Of a stretch of DNA of 52,235 bases, positions 17,895 through 26,433 are shown piece after piece. Position numbers and translations under genes: made by a program. The notes under the pieces were generated by a model that was not told the DNA's origin, made no database searches, and saw nothing but the letters and a program-made list of their open reading frames with translations. Source of the stretch: Candidatus Dichloromethanomonas elyunquensis (GTDB lineage Bacteria > Bacillota > Desulfitobacteriia > Desulfitobacteriales > Syntrophobotulaceae). The DNA lies in assembly GCA_001515265.1 (NCBI GenBank), contig LNDB01000015.1, positions 1 to 52,235 of the forward strand. Reading direction: 5' to 3'. The stretch's first letter is position 1. Each line of letters starts with the position of its first letter.

Positions 17895-18605
17895 TTGAAA
17901 ATCGCTATAATTATTCCTGCACATAATGAAGAAATGATTATTCAGCAGGTAATAGAATCTGTTCAAAAAGCAGTTAGTGATTCGACTATTATCGTTATTG
18001 ACGATGGCTCAATGGATAACACGTATGCAAAAGCCAAAAGTACTGGAGCGATTACTATAAGATTAGCGGTTAACCTAGGGATTGGTGGTGCAGTTCAAAC
18101 CGGCTTGATTTATGCGGCTCAACATGGCTTTGATTATGCAGTTCAAGTGGACGGTGACGGCCAACATGACCCAAAGGAAATCATTCGGCTGCTCAGACCT
18201 CTTATTTTAAATCAGGCTGATTTAGTGATTGGTTCGAGGTATATTGAAAAGTCTGGTTTTCAATCTACATTTTTGAGAAGAATAGGATCCAGGTATTTGA
18301 ATGATTTAATTTATCTAATTACAGGTTTGAAAATTACTGATTCGACATCAGGTTTTAGAGCCTGTAATTCAAAAATTATACATGAGTTTGCAAAAAAATA
18401 CCCAAAAGATTATCCTGAACCAGAGTCAATAGTATTTTTGAAACGAAAAGGCTATGTCATTCAAGAATTACCGGTCAAAATGAAGGAAAGGCCAAATGGT
18501 TCATCTTCAATTAACCCCTATAAGTCTATTTATTATATGATTAAAGTGTCAGCGGCAATCGTAATAGAAGCATTTAGACAGACAAAGTATACGAAAGGGT
18601 TGTGA
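17895..18605 (+). CDS. GT2 family glycosyltransferase, second copy
   Basis: A protein of about 236 residues, paralogous to the first gene of the locus. It shows IIPAHNEE near the N-terminus, VIDDGS, VDGDGQHDP (metal motif) and VIGSRY in the same order and spacing. There are no strong membrane segments. TTG 17895 is preferred because GGGGTGA at 17883-17889 then acts as ribosome binding site; a GTG at 17886 lies inside that site. It is followed within ten bases by a DUF2304 gene, repeating the arrangement at 315-1428. Predicted to charge a polyprenyl phosphate or extend a glycan on the cytosolic face. Confidence 0.88.
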   Translation: MKIAIIIPAHNEEMIIQQVIESVQKAVSDSTIIVIDDGSMDNTYAKAKSTGAITIRLAVNLGIGGAVQTGLIYAAQHGFDYAVQVDGDGQHDPKEIIRLLRPLILNQADLVIGSRYIEKSGFQSTFLRRIGSRYLNDLIYLITGLKITDSTSGFRACNSKIIHEFAKKYPKDYPEPESIVFLKRKGYVIQELPVKMKERPNGSSSINPYKSIYYMIKVSAAIVIEAFRQTKYTKGL

Positions 18606-18614
18606 CAAGAAAAA

Positions 18615-18962
18615 GTGGATTTAAAGCTAAGAGTTATTCTTTTGGTGTTTTCCTTGCTGGCCCTCCTCCTTCTAATAACTCTCGTTAGAAAATACCGATT
18701 GGAATTAAAATATGCATTGCTTTGGATTGGGCTCAGCGTATTATTTATTGTACTGGCAATATGTCCGTATCTTTCTTTTTTGATAGCCTATTTGCTTGGC
18801 ATCAAAACCCCTTCGAATGCAATTTATTTGTTGGGAATAATATCATTGCTTATGATTACTTTTAGTATGACAATTTCCTTGTCCAGAATGTCGAACAGTA
18901 TTAAGGATCTGACCCAGGAACTAGGCCTTTTGAGGAAGAAAGTAGAAGACAATGAAAAGTAA
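18615..18962 (+). CDS. DUF2304 small membrane protein, second copy
   Basis: A 115-residue protein with three hydrophobic segments (about 5-22, 32-55 and 66-86) and a short charged coiled tail, matching DUF2304 architecture and the product at 1048-1428. It begins at GTG 18615, nine bases after the GT2 stop, so the two are likely co-translated. The role is presumed to be membrane attachment or activation of the GT2. It is the last gene of the polysaccharide locus. No hairpin-T terminator is visible between its stop and the rpmG promoter. Confidence 0.78.
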   Translation: MDLKLRVILLVFSLLALLLLITLVRKYRLELKYALLWIGLSVLFIVLAICPYLSFLIAYLLGIKTPSNAIYLLGIISLLMITFSMTISLSRMSNSIKDLTQELGLLRKKVEDNEK

Positions 18963-19032
18963 TATAGTGGGGAAAAACTGTCAATAATTAATATTACAAG
19001 GTTTTAAATTTTGATGGCAAAAGCAATCTTCC

Positions 19033-19061
19033 TTGACAAAAATATTATTATTGTGTTAAAT
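19033..19061 (+). promoter_or_regulatory. Promoter for rpmG-secE-nusG
   Basis: TTGACA (19033-19038) and TTAAAT (19056-19061) with a 17-bp spacer form a good vegetative promoter. The rpmG start codon lies about 58 bp further on. It separates expression of the translation genes from the upstream polysaccharide locus. Confidence 0.7.
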
Positions 19062-19119
19062 TATTCTGTGCGGCTTGCATAATAATGGAGTTAATGCCAT
19101 TGCCGGGGAGGTGTTCGAA

Positions 19120-19269
19120 ATGCGTGTTGCTATCACATTAGCTTGTCAAGAATGTAAAAACAGAAATTATCAAACCAATAAAAACAAAAAAAATGACCCT
19201 GATCGTATAGAAATTAAAAAATACTGCAAAACCTGCAAAACACACACAGCCCATAAAGAAACGAAGTAG
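19120..19269 (+). CDS. rpmG: 50S ribosomal protein L33
   Basis: A 49-residue protein beginning [17 protein letters not shown], the L33 signature. Four cysteines in two CxxC pairs (CQEC and CKTC) mark the zinc-binding form. ATG 19120 is preferred over the longer frame from 19075 because GGGGAGGTG lies just upstream and the 49-residue length is standard. It is first in the rpmG-secE-nusG string, the usual order in Firmicutes. Confidence 0.95.
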   Translation: MRVAITLACQECKNRNYQTNKNKKNDPDRIEIKKYCKTCKTHTAHKETK

Positions 19270-19310
19270 TTTTGATTCCGGTATAATATACCGATAAGGA
19301 TGTGATTAAA

Positions 19311-19556
19311 ATGGCGGTGGCAAAGAAGGTAGAAGGTGCAGACGGCGGCCTAACAAGCAGATTCAGGAATATCGGAAAAAGATTTAACCATTTCCGTGAA
19401 GTCTGGAATGAATTAAAAAAAGTGCACTGGCCCACCCGTGAACAATTACTGATTTACACCGGTGTCGTGTTTGTATCAGTCGGTATTATCGCTTTGCTTA
19501 TCTGGGTCGTTGACAGCGGTCTGACTTTTGCTATGAATACCCTGCTTGGCAGCTAG
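19311..19556 (+). CDS. secE: Preprotein translocase subunit SecE
   Basis: An 81-residue SecE with one C-terminal membrane helix (about 45-70) preceded by the conserved amphipathic motif ELKKVHWPTREQ. It clamps SecY in the SecYE core channel; SecY is encoded at 44212. ATG 19311 is chosen with AAGGA ten bases upstream; a GTG at 19302 would sit on the Shine-Dalgarno. It lies between rpmG and nusG as in most Firmicutes. Confidence 0.93.
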   Translation: MAVAKKVEGADGGLTSRFRNIGKRFNHFREVWNELKKVHWPTREQLLIYTGVVFVSVGIIALLIWVVDSGLTFAMNTLLGS

Positions 19557-19589
19557 TGGTGCGAATCTTTCTTAGGAGGCCTTTGGTGA

Positions 19590-20117
19590 ATGACTAAAAA
19601 CTGGTATGTTATTCACACTTATTCCGGTTATGAGAACAAGGTGAAAACAAATCTGGAAAAGCGCGTTGAGTCCATGAACATGGAAGATAAGATTTTTCGT
19701 GTTCTCGTACCTATGGAAGACGAAATTGAGATCAAAAACGGCAAAAAAAAGATCTCTAAACGCAAAGTATTTCCGGGCTATGTTCTGGTTGAAATGGATA
19801 TGACGGATGATTCCTGGTATGTTGTTCGTAATACCCCCGGAGTTACAGGGTTTGTTGGAAGTGGCAGCAAACCGATTCCCCTGTTGGAACATGAGGTAAA
19901 AGTTATCCTTCGGCAGATGGGTTTGGAAAAGGTTCGCGCGAAAATCAATGTGGTCATTGGGCAGTCTGTCCGGGTGACTTCCGGTCCATTTAAAGATTTT
20001 ATTGGAATAGTAAAAGAAATTCTTGAAGAAAAACAAAAAGTAAGAGTCACGGTCTCCATGTTTGGGAGAGAGACTCCGGTTGAATTGGAATTTGGGCAAG
20101 TTGAGAAACTTGACTAA
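19590..20117 (+). CDS. nusG: Transcription elongation/antitermination factor NusG
   Basis: A 175-residue NusG. The NGN domain begins WYVIHTYSGYENKV, and the C-terminal KOW domain contains VRVTSGPFKDFIGIV. It binds the RNA polymerase clamp and links transcription to Rho or to ribosomal S10. AGGAGGC precedes the ATG. Length and domain order are normal, with no insertion. Confidence 0.97.
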   Translation: MTKNWYVIHTYSGYENKVKTNLEKRVESMNMEDKIFRVLVPMEDEIEIKNGKKKISKRKVFPGYVLVEMDMTDDSWYVVRNTPGVTGFVGSGSKPIPLLEHEVKVILRQMGLEKVRAKINVVIGQSVRVTSGPFKDFIGIVKEILEEKQKVRVTVSMFGRETPVELEFGQVEKLD

Positions 20118-20146
20118 ATATATATTTTAAGTAAGGAGGTGTAATC

Positions 20147-20569
20147 ATGGCAAAAAAAGTAGTAGGTCTGGTTAAATTGGCTTTAAATGCCGGTAAAGCG
20201 AATCCCGCGCCTCCGGTTGGTCCTGCGCTGGGACAGCACGGTGTTAACATTATGGGTTTTTGTAAAGAGTATAATGAAAGGACCAAAGACCAAGCAGGCT
20301 TGGTAATCCCTGTTGAAATTACCATTTATGAGGACCGTTCTTTTGCATTTGTTTTAAAGACCCCGCCGGCTTCCGTTCTGTTGAAGAAAGCAGCCAATAT
20401 TCCTTCTGGTTCTGCTGTTCCCAACAAACAAAAAGTTGCAAAAGTCACCAAAGACCAAGTGAGAGAAATCGCAGAAACAAAAATGAAAGATCTCAATGCT
20501 GCCAGTATTGAAGCTGCTATGCGTATGGTTGAAGGAACTGCACGGAGCATGGGAATTGATATTATCTAA
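20147..20569 (+). CDS. rplK: 50S ribosomal protein L11
   Basis: A 140-residue protein with the N-terminal signature [20 protein letters not shown] and a C-terminal rRNA-binding domain with [10 protein letters not shown]. It forms the GTPase-associated centre with L10 and L7/L12. AAGGAGGTGT precedes the ATG by about six bases. It is followed by rplA as usual. Confidence 0.97.
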   Translation: MAKKVVGLVKLALNAGKANPAPPVGPALGQHGVNIMGFCKEYNERTKDQAGLVIPVEITIYEDRSFAFVLKTPPASVLLKKAANIPSGSAVPNKQKVAKVTKDQVREIAETKMKDLNAASIEAAMRMVEGTARSMGIDII

Positions 20570-20634
20570 GTTCTTTTTGTCCTTTCATGCTGTGGGAGGG
20601 TAAAACCCGACACGACCACAAGGAGGTTATAACG

Positions 20635-21327
20635 ATGGCAAAAAAAGGAAAAAAATACCTTGATGCCCTAAAGACTTTTGATCGTCAGGCTCTTCATGAG
20701 CCATCGGAAGCGATTGGTCTTGTCAAGACCAATGCCAAAGCAAAATTTGATGAAACCGTAGAAGTTGCATTTAAATTAGGTATTGATACCCGTCATGCCG
20801 ACCAGCAGATCCGCGGTGCAGTGGTGCTTCCCCATGGAACCGGGAAAACTCTGAGTGTATTGGTATTTGCTAAAGGGGAAAAAGCAAAGGAAGCGGAACA
20901 AGCGGGAGCGGACTTTGTCGGGGCTGAAGACATGGTGGAGAAAATACAACAAGGTTGGTTTGGTTTCGATGTTGCTGTAGCTACTCCGGATATGATGGGT
21001 ACAGTCGGTAAACTGGGTAGGCTTTTAGGTCCAAAAGGACTGATGCCAAACCCGAAAACCGGAACGGTAACCGTTGATGTCGAGAGGGCTATTAAAGAAA
21101 TCAAAGCCGGGAAAGTGGAATACCGGGCTGATAAAGCAGGTATTATACATGTACCGATCGGAAAGGCTTCTTTTGAGCAGGATGAGCTTATCGAGAACTA
21201 CAAAACGATAGCAGAGACTGTGCTGAAAGCCAAACCGGCTGCAGCCAAGGGGCAATATGTCAAGAGCGCAACGGTATCCTCTACTATGGGACCGGGAGTG
21301 AAAATCAATCCTTTAAAGGCTCTCTAA
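20635..21327 (+). CDS. rplA: 50S ribosomal protein L1
   Basis: A 230-residue L1 starting [17 protein letters not shown], with the conserved [18 protein letters not shown] block near the middle and [12 protein letters not shown] ending. It forms the mobile L1 stalk at the ribosomal E site and often autoregulates the L11-L1 mRNA. ATG 20635 follows AAGGAGGT by seven bases; the longer frame from 20587 lacks such a site. Confidence 0.96.
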   Translation: MAKKGKKYLDALKTFDRQALHEPSEAIGLVKTNAKAKFDETVEVAFKLGIDTRHADQQIRGAVVLPHGTGKTLSVLVFAKGEKAKEAEQAGADFVGAEDMVEKIQQGWFGFDVAVATPDMMGTVGKLGRLLGPKGLMPNPKTGTVTVDVERAIKEIKAGKVEYRADKAGIIHVPIGKASFEQDELIENYKTIAETVLKAKPAAAKGQYVKSATVSSTMGPGVKINPLKAL

Positions 21328-21414
21328 CTTAAGTCTGTAAAGGTTGAGATATAACGAAAGTAAGTCAAAATGTAAATAATTCCGCTGTAGAAAGCAGGTG
21401 CTACGAAGCTTAAT

Positions 21415-21500
21415 TTCCTGCCGAGGCGGAGGATCAGAGTTCGGTCTAGTGAATAGACTTGAGATTGTTGCCTCCGTTTTACAGCGGGGGCTTATTTTGT
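21415..21500 (+). promoter_or_regulatory. Ribosomal protein L10 leader / attenuator
   Basis: The rplA-rplJ gap carries a structured leader. CGGAGG near 21426-21431 can pair with CCTCCG at 21471-21476, while the latter can instead pair with CGGGGGC (hairpin 21470-21491) followed by the T-rich TTATTTTGTT. These are mutually exclusive antiterminator and terminator forms. Position and layout match the Firmicutes L10 leader bound by the L10-L12 complex. Specific fold not computed. Confidence 0.75.
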
Positions 21501-21542
21501 TAGTCAAGGAAATAGGTAGAAGTGGAAAGGAGGTGCATGTAT

Positions 21543-22076
21543 ATGCCTAATTTTGAAGAAAAACAAAAGGTTGTAGATGATATCAAACAGAAATTTCAAG
21601 GATCCAGTGGAGTTGTGTTAGCTGATTACAGAGGACTCACAGTTGCGCAGGTAACCGGCCTCAGGGTTGAACTCCGCCAGGCAGGTGTAGAGTACAGAGT
21701 ACTCAAGAATACGATGGTCCGCAGGGCAGCGAATGAGATAGGGATAGAAGGACTGGATCCTTTTCTGGAAGGTCCTACTGCCTTAGCATTCTCCGCAGAC
21801 CCGGTCGCAGGAGCCAAAATTCTTTCTGAGTTTATGAAGAAGAATAAAAACTTTATGATCAAGGCCGGTGTTGTAGAAGGAAAAGTAGTTGGTCCTGAAC
21901 AAGTCAAAGATTTGGCCAACCTTCCTCCCAGAGAAGTTCTCCTTTCCCAGGTGCTTGCGGGTTTACAAGGACCTCTACAGGGAATGGTCAATGTTCTCCA
22001 AGGACCTATCCGCAAGCTGGGTTATGCTTTGGAAGAGGTGCGAAAACTCAAAGAAGCCCAAGCTCAAGGTTCTTAA
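21543..22076 (+). CDS. rplJ: 50S ribosomal protein L10
   Basis: A 177-residue L10 with the N-terminal rRNA-binding domain (VVLADYRGLTVAQVTGLR and KNTMVRRA) and the C-terminal helix that carries L7/L12 dimers. ATG 21543 has AAAGGAGGT eight bases upstream; ATG 21537 and GTG 21522 are too close to or inside that site. The product likely represses its own operon through the leader described at 21415-21500. Confidence 0.96.
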   Translation: MPNFEEKQKVVDDIKQKFQGSSGVVLADYRGLTVAQVTGLRVELRQAGVEYRVLKNTMVRRAANEIGIEGLDPFLEGPTALAFSADPVAGAKILSEFMKKNKNFMIKAGVVEGKVVGPEQVKDLANLPPREVLLSQVLAGLQGPLQGMVNVLQGPIRKLGYALEEVRKLKEAQAQGS

Positions 22077-22144
22077 CCAAGCTGATAGCCAGCTAATTTA
22101 TTTTCAAATGATGTAAAAAGGAATTATTAAGGAGGATCCCTAAA

Positions 22145-22528
22145 ATGTCTAAAACCGCTGAAATTCTGGAAGCCGTAAAAGGTATGACCGTTCTTGAGCT
22201 TGCAGAGCTCGTTAAAGCTTTTGAAGAAGAATTCGGAGTCAGCGCAGCTGCGCCTGCCGCAGTTGCAGCAGCACCTGCTGCCGGCGGTGCTGCCGCAGCT
22301 CCCGCTGCTGAAGAGCAGACTGAGTTCGATGTTATTCTCATGAATGCCGGCGCTGCTAAAATCAACGTCATTAAAGTTGTGCGTGAAATTACCAGTCTCG
22401 GACTCAAAGAAGCCAAAGACCTCGTAGACGGCGCACCAAAACCTGTTAAAGAAAAAATCGCCAAAGAAGAAGCTGAGGCCATCAAAGCTAAATTGGTTGA
22501 GGCCGGCGCTGCTGTAGAAGTTAAATAA
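22145..22528 (+). CDS. rplL: 50S ribosomal protein L7/L12
   Basis: A 127-residue stalk protein: N-terminal dimerisation helix ([17 protein letters not shown]), Ala/Pro-rich hinge (about 37-55), and C-terminal factor-binding domain with [20 protein letters not shown]. It recruits EF-Tu, EF-G and IF2. AAGGAGG precedes the ATG. A strong hairpin follows at 22566-22609. Confidence 0.97.
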   Translation: MSKTAEILEAVKGMTVLELAELVKAFEEEFGVSAAAPAAVAAAPAAGGAAAAPAAEEQTEFDVILMNAGAAKINVIKVVREITSLGLKEAKDLVDGAPKPVKEKIAKEEAEAIKAKLVEAGAAVEVK

Positions 22529-22565
22529 TTGTTCCTGTTCCATAATAATATTGAGTATCATGAAT

Positions 22566-22609
22566 AAAGCAAGGTGCCGGTCTCTATGAAGACCGGCACC
22601 ATTGCTTTA
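22566..22609 (+). terminator. Terminator/attenuator hairpin after rplL
   Basis: GGTGCCGGTCT pairs perfectly with AGACCGGCACC around a CTATGA loop, and the flanking AAAGCAA/TTGCTTT extend the stem to about 18 bp. A T-run begins a few bases further on (near 22615). It probably terminates or attenuates rplL transcription, lowering rpoBC output relative to L12. Confidence 0.75.
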
Positions 22610-22673
22610 TGAATCTTTTTTGTATTAATTGATATTTTTTGACACACTTTCTCTTAAAAGAAGAAATTTCTTC

Positions 22674-22702
22674 TTGACAAGTAATAAATTGCTTGTTAAG
22701 AT
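22674..22702 (+). promoter_or_regulatory. Promoter for rpoB-rpoC
   Basis: TTGACA (22674-22679) and TAAGAT (22697-22702) with a 17-bp spacer. It lies after the rplL hairpin and about 216 bp before rpoB, so the rpoBC mRNA would have a long leader. Confidence 0.65.
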
Positions 22703-22918
22703 TAATAACTGTCACTGTAGTTTTAGCCAATACAAACCAATAATGTTGGGAGATAACAGAGTGGATGGTTCACATCTCATTTGAGATAGCTCCATAAATC
22801 TTAGAGCGAGGTTTTAAAAAAAAGCCTTGCTTTTCCCTGTTTATACCCATCTGCATTTTTCCTTTAATTTTACAATTTTTGTATTCGTCCGGAAATTATA
22901 CTGAGAGGGTGAAGCGTC
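22703..22918 (+). other. Long rpoB 5' untranslated region
   Basis: About 216 bases between the predicted promoter and the rpoB start hold no gene. A hairpin is possible at 22804-22833, where GAGCGAGGTTTT can pair (with G-U) with AAAGCCTTGCTTT and is followed by TTTCC. This could attenuate transcription. No named riboswitch is recognised. The rpoB ribosome binding site GAGAGGG is at the end. Confidence 0.45.
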
Positions 22919-25900
22919 ATGGTTTATCCTATGAAAGTTGGAACTAGAGAACGTTGGAGCTATTCCAGGCTCCGTGAGGTTCTGGATATGCCCAACTTAA
23001 TCGAGATTCAACAGAATTCCTACCAATGGTTTTTGGATGAGGGATTACGTGAGATGTTTCGCGATATTTCTCCGATCCAAGACTTCACAGGTAATTTGGT
23101 ATTGGAATTCATTGATTATAGTCTCGGCGATCCCAAATATGAAGTGGAAGAGTGCAAAGAACGGGATGTAACTTTCGCCGCCCCCCTTAGAGTTAAAGTG
23201 CGTCTCATTAACAAAGAAACCGGAGAAGTTAAGGAACAGGAAGTTTTTATGGGAGACTTCCCGTTAATGACAGATAAAGGCACTTTTATTATCAATGGTG
23301 CCGAACGTGTTATTGTCAGCCAGTTGGTGCGTTCTCCGGGGGTTTATTACTCCGAGACGATTGATGCCAGCGGCAAGAAAATATATGGAGCTACAATTAT
23401 CCCCAATCGCGGGGCTTGGCTGGAATTTGAAACCGACATTAACGATAATATTTTTGTCCGGATTGACAGGACACGCAAACTTCCTGTTACCGTACTTGTC
23501 AGGGCCTTGGGTTATTCAACCAACGGCAGAATTCTCGAGACCTTTGAAGATAATGAGTATATCCGAATCACATTGGAAAGAGATAATACCGAATCAACAG
23601 AAGAAGCATTGGTTGAAATTTATAAACGTCTCCGTCCAGGAGAACCTCCCACGGTAGAAAGCGCGCGTTCTTTACTGGAATCTCTCTTTTTCGATCCGAG
23701 ACGTTACGATTTGGCCAAAGTCGGCCGTTATAAACTGAATAAAAAACTGATGCTTGATATTCCGACAAATATCAGAAACCTAAAGACAGAAGACATTATT
23801 GCTTCCATATCCCGCTTGTTGAAAATTATTGGCGGTGAAGGACATACCGATGATATTGACCATCTCGGCAACAGGCGATTACGTTCTGTGGGCGAACTCC
23901 TTCAGAACCAGTTCCGGATTGGTTTGTCCAGGATGGAGAGAGTTGTCCGGGAAAGAATGACAATTCAGGATATTGAGGGGATCACTCCTCAAGTGCTCAT
24001 CAATATTCGTCCGGTGGTTGCAGCAATTAAGGAATTTTTTGGCAGCAGCCAATTATCGCAGTTTATGGATCAGACCAATCCTTTAGCAGAGCTGACCCAC
24101 AAAAGGCGTTTAAGCGCGTTGGGTCCCGGAGGTTTAAGCAGGGAAAGGGCAGGTTTCGAAGTACGTGACGTTCACCATTCCCACTATGGCAGGATGTGCC
24201 CGATTGAGACCCCTGAGGGTCCAAATATTGGGCTGATCGGGTCTCTCAGTACCTATGGCAGAATTAATGAATATGGATTTATCGAAGCACCTTACCGTAA
24301 GGTTGAAAAGGGCAAAGTAACAGATGAAATCCATTATTTAACAGCAGATGAAGAAGAAAAATATATTATTGCGCAGGCCAATGCTGCGGTTGACAATAGC
24401 GGCAACTTTTTGAGCGACAAAATTGAAGCCCGGCACGGAGAAAACTTTGTTTTGGTTCCTCCTACCGGCGCTCAATATATGGATGTTTCTCCCAAACAAA
24501 TGGTTTCCATTGCTACGGCGATGATTCCGTTCTTGGAACATGACGATGCCAACCGTGCCTTGATGGGTTCTAACATGCAGCGTCAGGCCGTACCATTGCT
24601 GAAAACCGATGCCCCCTATATCGGAACAGGGATGGAGTATAAGGCCGCCGTTGACTCCGGTGTCTGCTTACTATCCCAAAAGACCGGAACTGTCGCCAGG
24701 GTTACATCCGATGAAATACTGATTCAAAATGATGACGGAACAGTCAACAAATACAAAATGCTGAAATATTTAAGGAGCAACCAGGGGACTTGCATCAATC
24801 AACGCCCTATTGTGATAAAGAGGCAAAGAGTTGAGGCCGGTCAGGTAATTGCTGACGGTCCTTCAACCGAACATGGTGAACTGGCTTTGGGACGAAACGT
24901 ATTGGTTGCATTTATGCCCTGGGAAGGATATAACTATGAGGATGCTATCCTCATCAGTGAAAAGCTGGTGAAGGAAGATTATTTTACATCCATTCATATT
25001 GAAGAATACGAAGCAGATGCCAGGGATACCAAGCTGGGACCGGAAGAAATCACGAGGGATATTCCCAACGTAGGTGAAGATGTCCTAAAAGATCTGGATG
25101 AACGCGGAATCATCCGGATCGGTGCAGAGGTGCGTCCGGGGGATATCCTGGTAGGTAAAGTAACACCTAAAGGAGAGACTGAACTTACTGCCGAAGAGCG
25201 TCTGTTGCGAGCAATCTTTGGTGAAAAAGCAAGAGAAGTCAGGGATACTTCCCTCCGGGTTCCCCATGGCGAAGCAGGCAAAATTGTCGATGTCAAAGTA
25301 TTTAAACGGGAAAATGGGGATGAGTTGACACCTGGTGTCAATCAGCTGGTACGTGTTTATATCGCTCAGAAACGCAAGATTTCCGTAGGGGATAAAATGG
25401 CGGGAAGACACGGGAACAAAGGTGTTATTTCCAGGATTATGCGTCAGGAAGATATGCCTTTTATGCCGGATGGGACACCGATAGAAATCGTTCTGAACCC
25501 TTTAGGGGTTCCTTCCCGCATGAATATCGGACAGGTGTTGGAAACACATCTTGGATGGGCCGCCAAAGCAATGGGTATTCATATTGCCACCCCTGTTTTT
25601 GACGGGGCCAGAGAAGAAGACGTTTTTGAAACATTAATCAAGGCAGGTCTGCCCGAAAGCGGAAAATCAACACTCTATGACGGGAGAACCGGTGAGCCGT
25701 TTGATAATGAAATTACAGTAGGCTATATGTATATGCTTAAACTGCACCACCTTGTGGATGATAAAATTCATGCCCGTTCCACAGGCCCTTATTCTCTGGT
25801 TACACAGCAGCCACTGGGCGGAAAAGCTCAGTTTGGCGGCCAGCGTTTTGGGGAAATGGAAGTTTGGGCACTGGAGGCCTACGGTGCATCCTATACGTTG

Positions 25901-26377
25901 CAGGAAATTCTCACCGTTAAATCAGACGATGTTGTCGGAAGGGTTAAGACCTATGAAGCTATCGTCAAGGGAGAGAATATTCCCGAACCGGGAGTTCCCG
26001 AGTCTTTTAAGGTTCTCATTAAGGAATTGCAAAGTCTTGGACTTGATGTTTCTGTACTTTCAGAAGAAGACCAGGCCATTGAGATCAAAGACCTGGATGA
26101 GGATGTTGCCGAAGTAGCGCATGAATTGGGAATCGATGGACAGTTCCCGGTAATTGAAGCTATAGACGGGGAAGAAGATAAAGATTTTGATGAAGACGAA
26201 GAATTCTCTGAAGATGAATCCGGTGAAGAAGCAGTGGATTTTACAGCTCTCGAAGTGCCTGAAGGAGGTCTCGATGTTGACATTGAAGACGATCCGGCAG
26301 ACGACCCTGCTGAAGACCTAATTGTTGATTTGGAAGACAACGATTTTAGTGAGGATTTTGAGGAGGATAATTATTAA
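22919..26377 (+). CDS. rpoB: DNA-directed RNA polymerase subunit beta
   Basis: A 1152-residue beta subunit. The rifampicin-binding region (about 374-405) reads [20 protein letters not shown] and then LSALGPGGL, with no known resistance change. Further on are the GHHGNKG-like RHGNKGVIS and the C-terminal [20 protein letters not shown] clamp motif. The last 70 or so residues (from about 1082) are an unusually acidic Asp/Glu-rich extension not needed for the core fold. ATG 22919 follows GAGAGGG. It is co-transcribed with rpoC 56 bases later. Confidence 0.98.
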   Translation: MVYPMKVGTRERWSYSRLREVLDMPNLIEIQQNSYQWFLDEGLREMFRDISPIQDFTGNLVLEFIDYSLGDPKYEVEECKERDVTFAAPLRVKVRLINKETGEVKEQEVFMGDFPLMTDKGTFIINGAERVIVSQLVRSPGVYYSETIDASGKKIYGATIIPNRGAWLEFETDINDNIFVRIDRTRKLPVTVLVRALGYSTNGRILETFEDNEYIRITLERDNTESTEEALVEIYKRLRPGEPPTVESARSLLESLFFDPRRYDLAKVGRYKLNKKLMLDIPTNIRNLKTEDIIASISRLLKIIGGEGHTDDIDHLGNRRLRSVGELLQNQFRIGLSRMERVVRERMTIQDIEGITPQVLINIRPVVAAIKEFFGSSQLSQFMDQTNPLAELTHKRRLSALGPGGLSRERAGFEVRDVHHSHYGRMCPIETPEGPNIGLIGSLSTYGRINEYGFIEAPYRKVEKGKVTDEIHYLTADEEEKYIIAQANAAVDNSGNFLSDKIEARHGENFVLVPPTGAQYMDVSPKQMVSIATAMIPFLEHDDANRALMGSNMQRQAVPLLKTDAPYIGTGMEYKAAVDSGVCLLSQKTGTVARVTSDEILIQNDDGTVNKYKMLKYLRSNQGTCINQRPIVIKRQRVEAGQVIADGPSTEHGELALGRNVLVAFMPWEGYNYEDAILISEKLVKEDYFTSIHIEEYEADARDTKLGPEEITRDIPNVGEDVLKDLDERGIIRIGAEVRPGDILVGKVTPKGETELTAEERLLRAIFGEKAREVRDTSLRVPHGEAGKIVDVKVFKRENGDELTPGVNQLVRVYIAQKRKISVGDKMAGRHGNKGVISRIMRQEDMPFMPDGTPIEIVLNPLGVPSRMNIGQVLETHLGWAAKAMGIHIATPVFDGAREEDVFETLIKAGLPESGKSTLYDGRTGEPFDNEITVGYMYMLKLHHLVDDKIHARSTGPYSLVTQQPLGGKAQFGGQRFGEMEVWALEAYGASYTLQEILTVKSDDVVGRVKTYEAIVKGENIPEPGVPESFKVLIKELQSLGLDVSVLSEEDQAIEIKDLDEDVAEVAHELGIDGQFPVIEAIDGEEDKDFDEDEEFSEDESGEEAVDFTALEVPEGGLDVDIEDDPADDPAEDLIVDLEDNDFSEDFEEDNY

Positions 26378-26433
26378 TCGATAACGGTTTAGTCCGGTCA
26401 GATGTAACCTAACGGGCGAAAGGAGAAAACACC

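Noticed and set aside
19282..19287. A perfect TATAAT upstream of secE as a separate promoter.
   Set aside because: No acceptable -35 box lies 16-18 bp upstream, and rpmG-secE are normally co-transcribed.
22639..22667. A first TTGACA (22639-22644) upstream of rpoB as the promoter.
   Set aside because: The hexamer at the right distance (AGAAAT) is poor compared with TAAGAT for the TTGACA at 22674.
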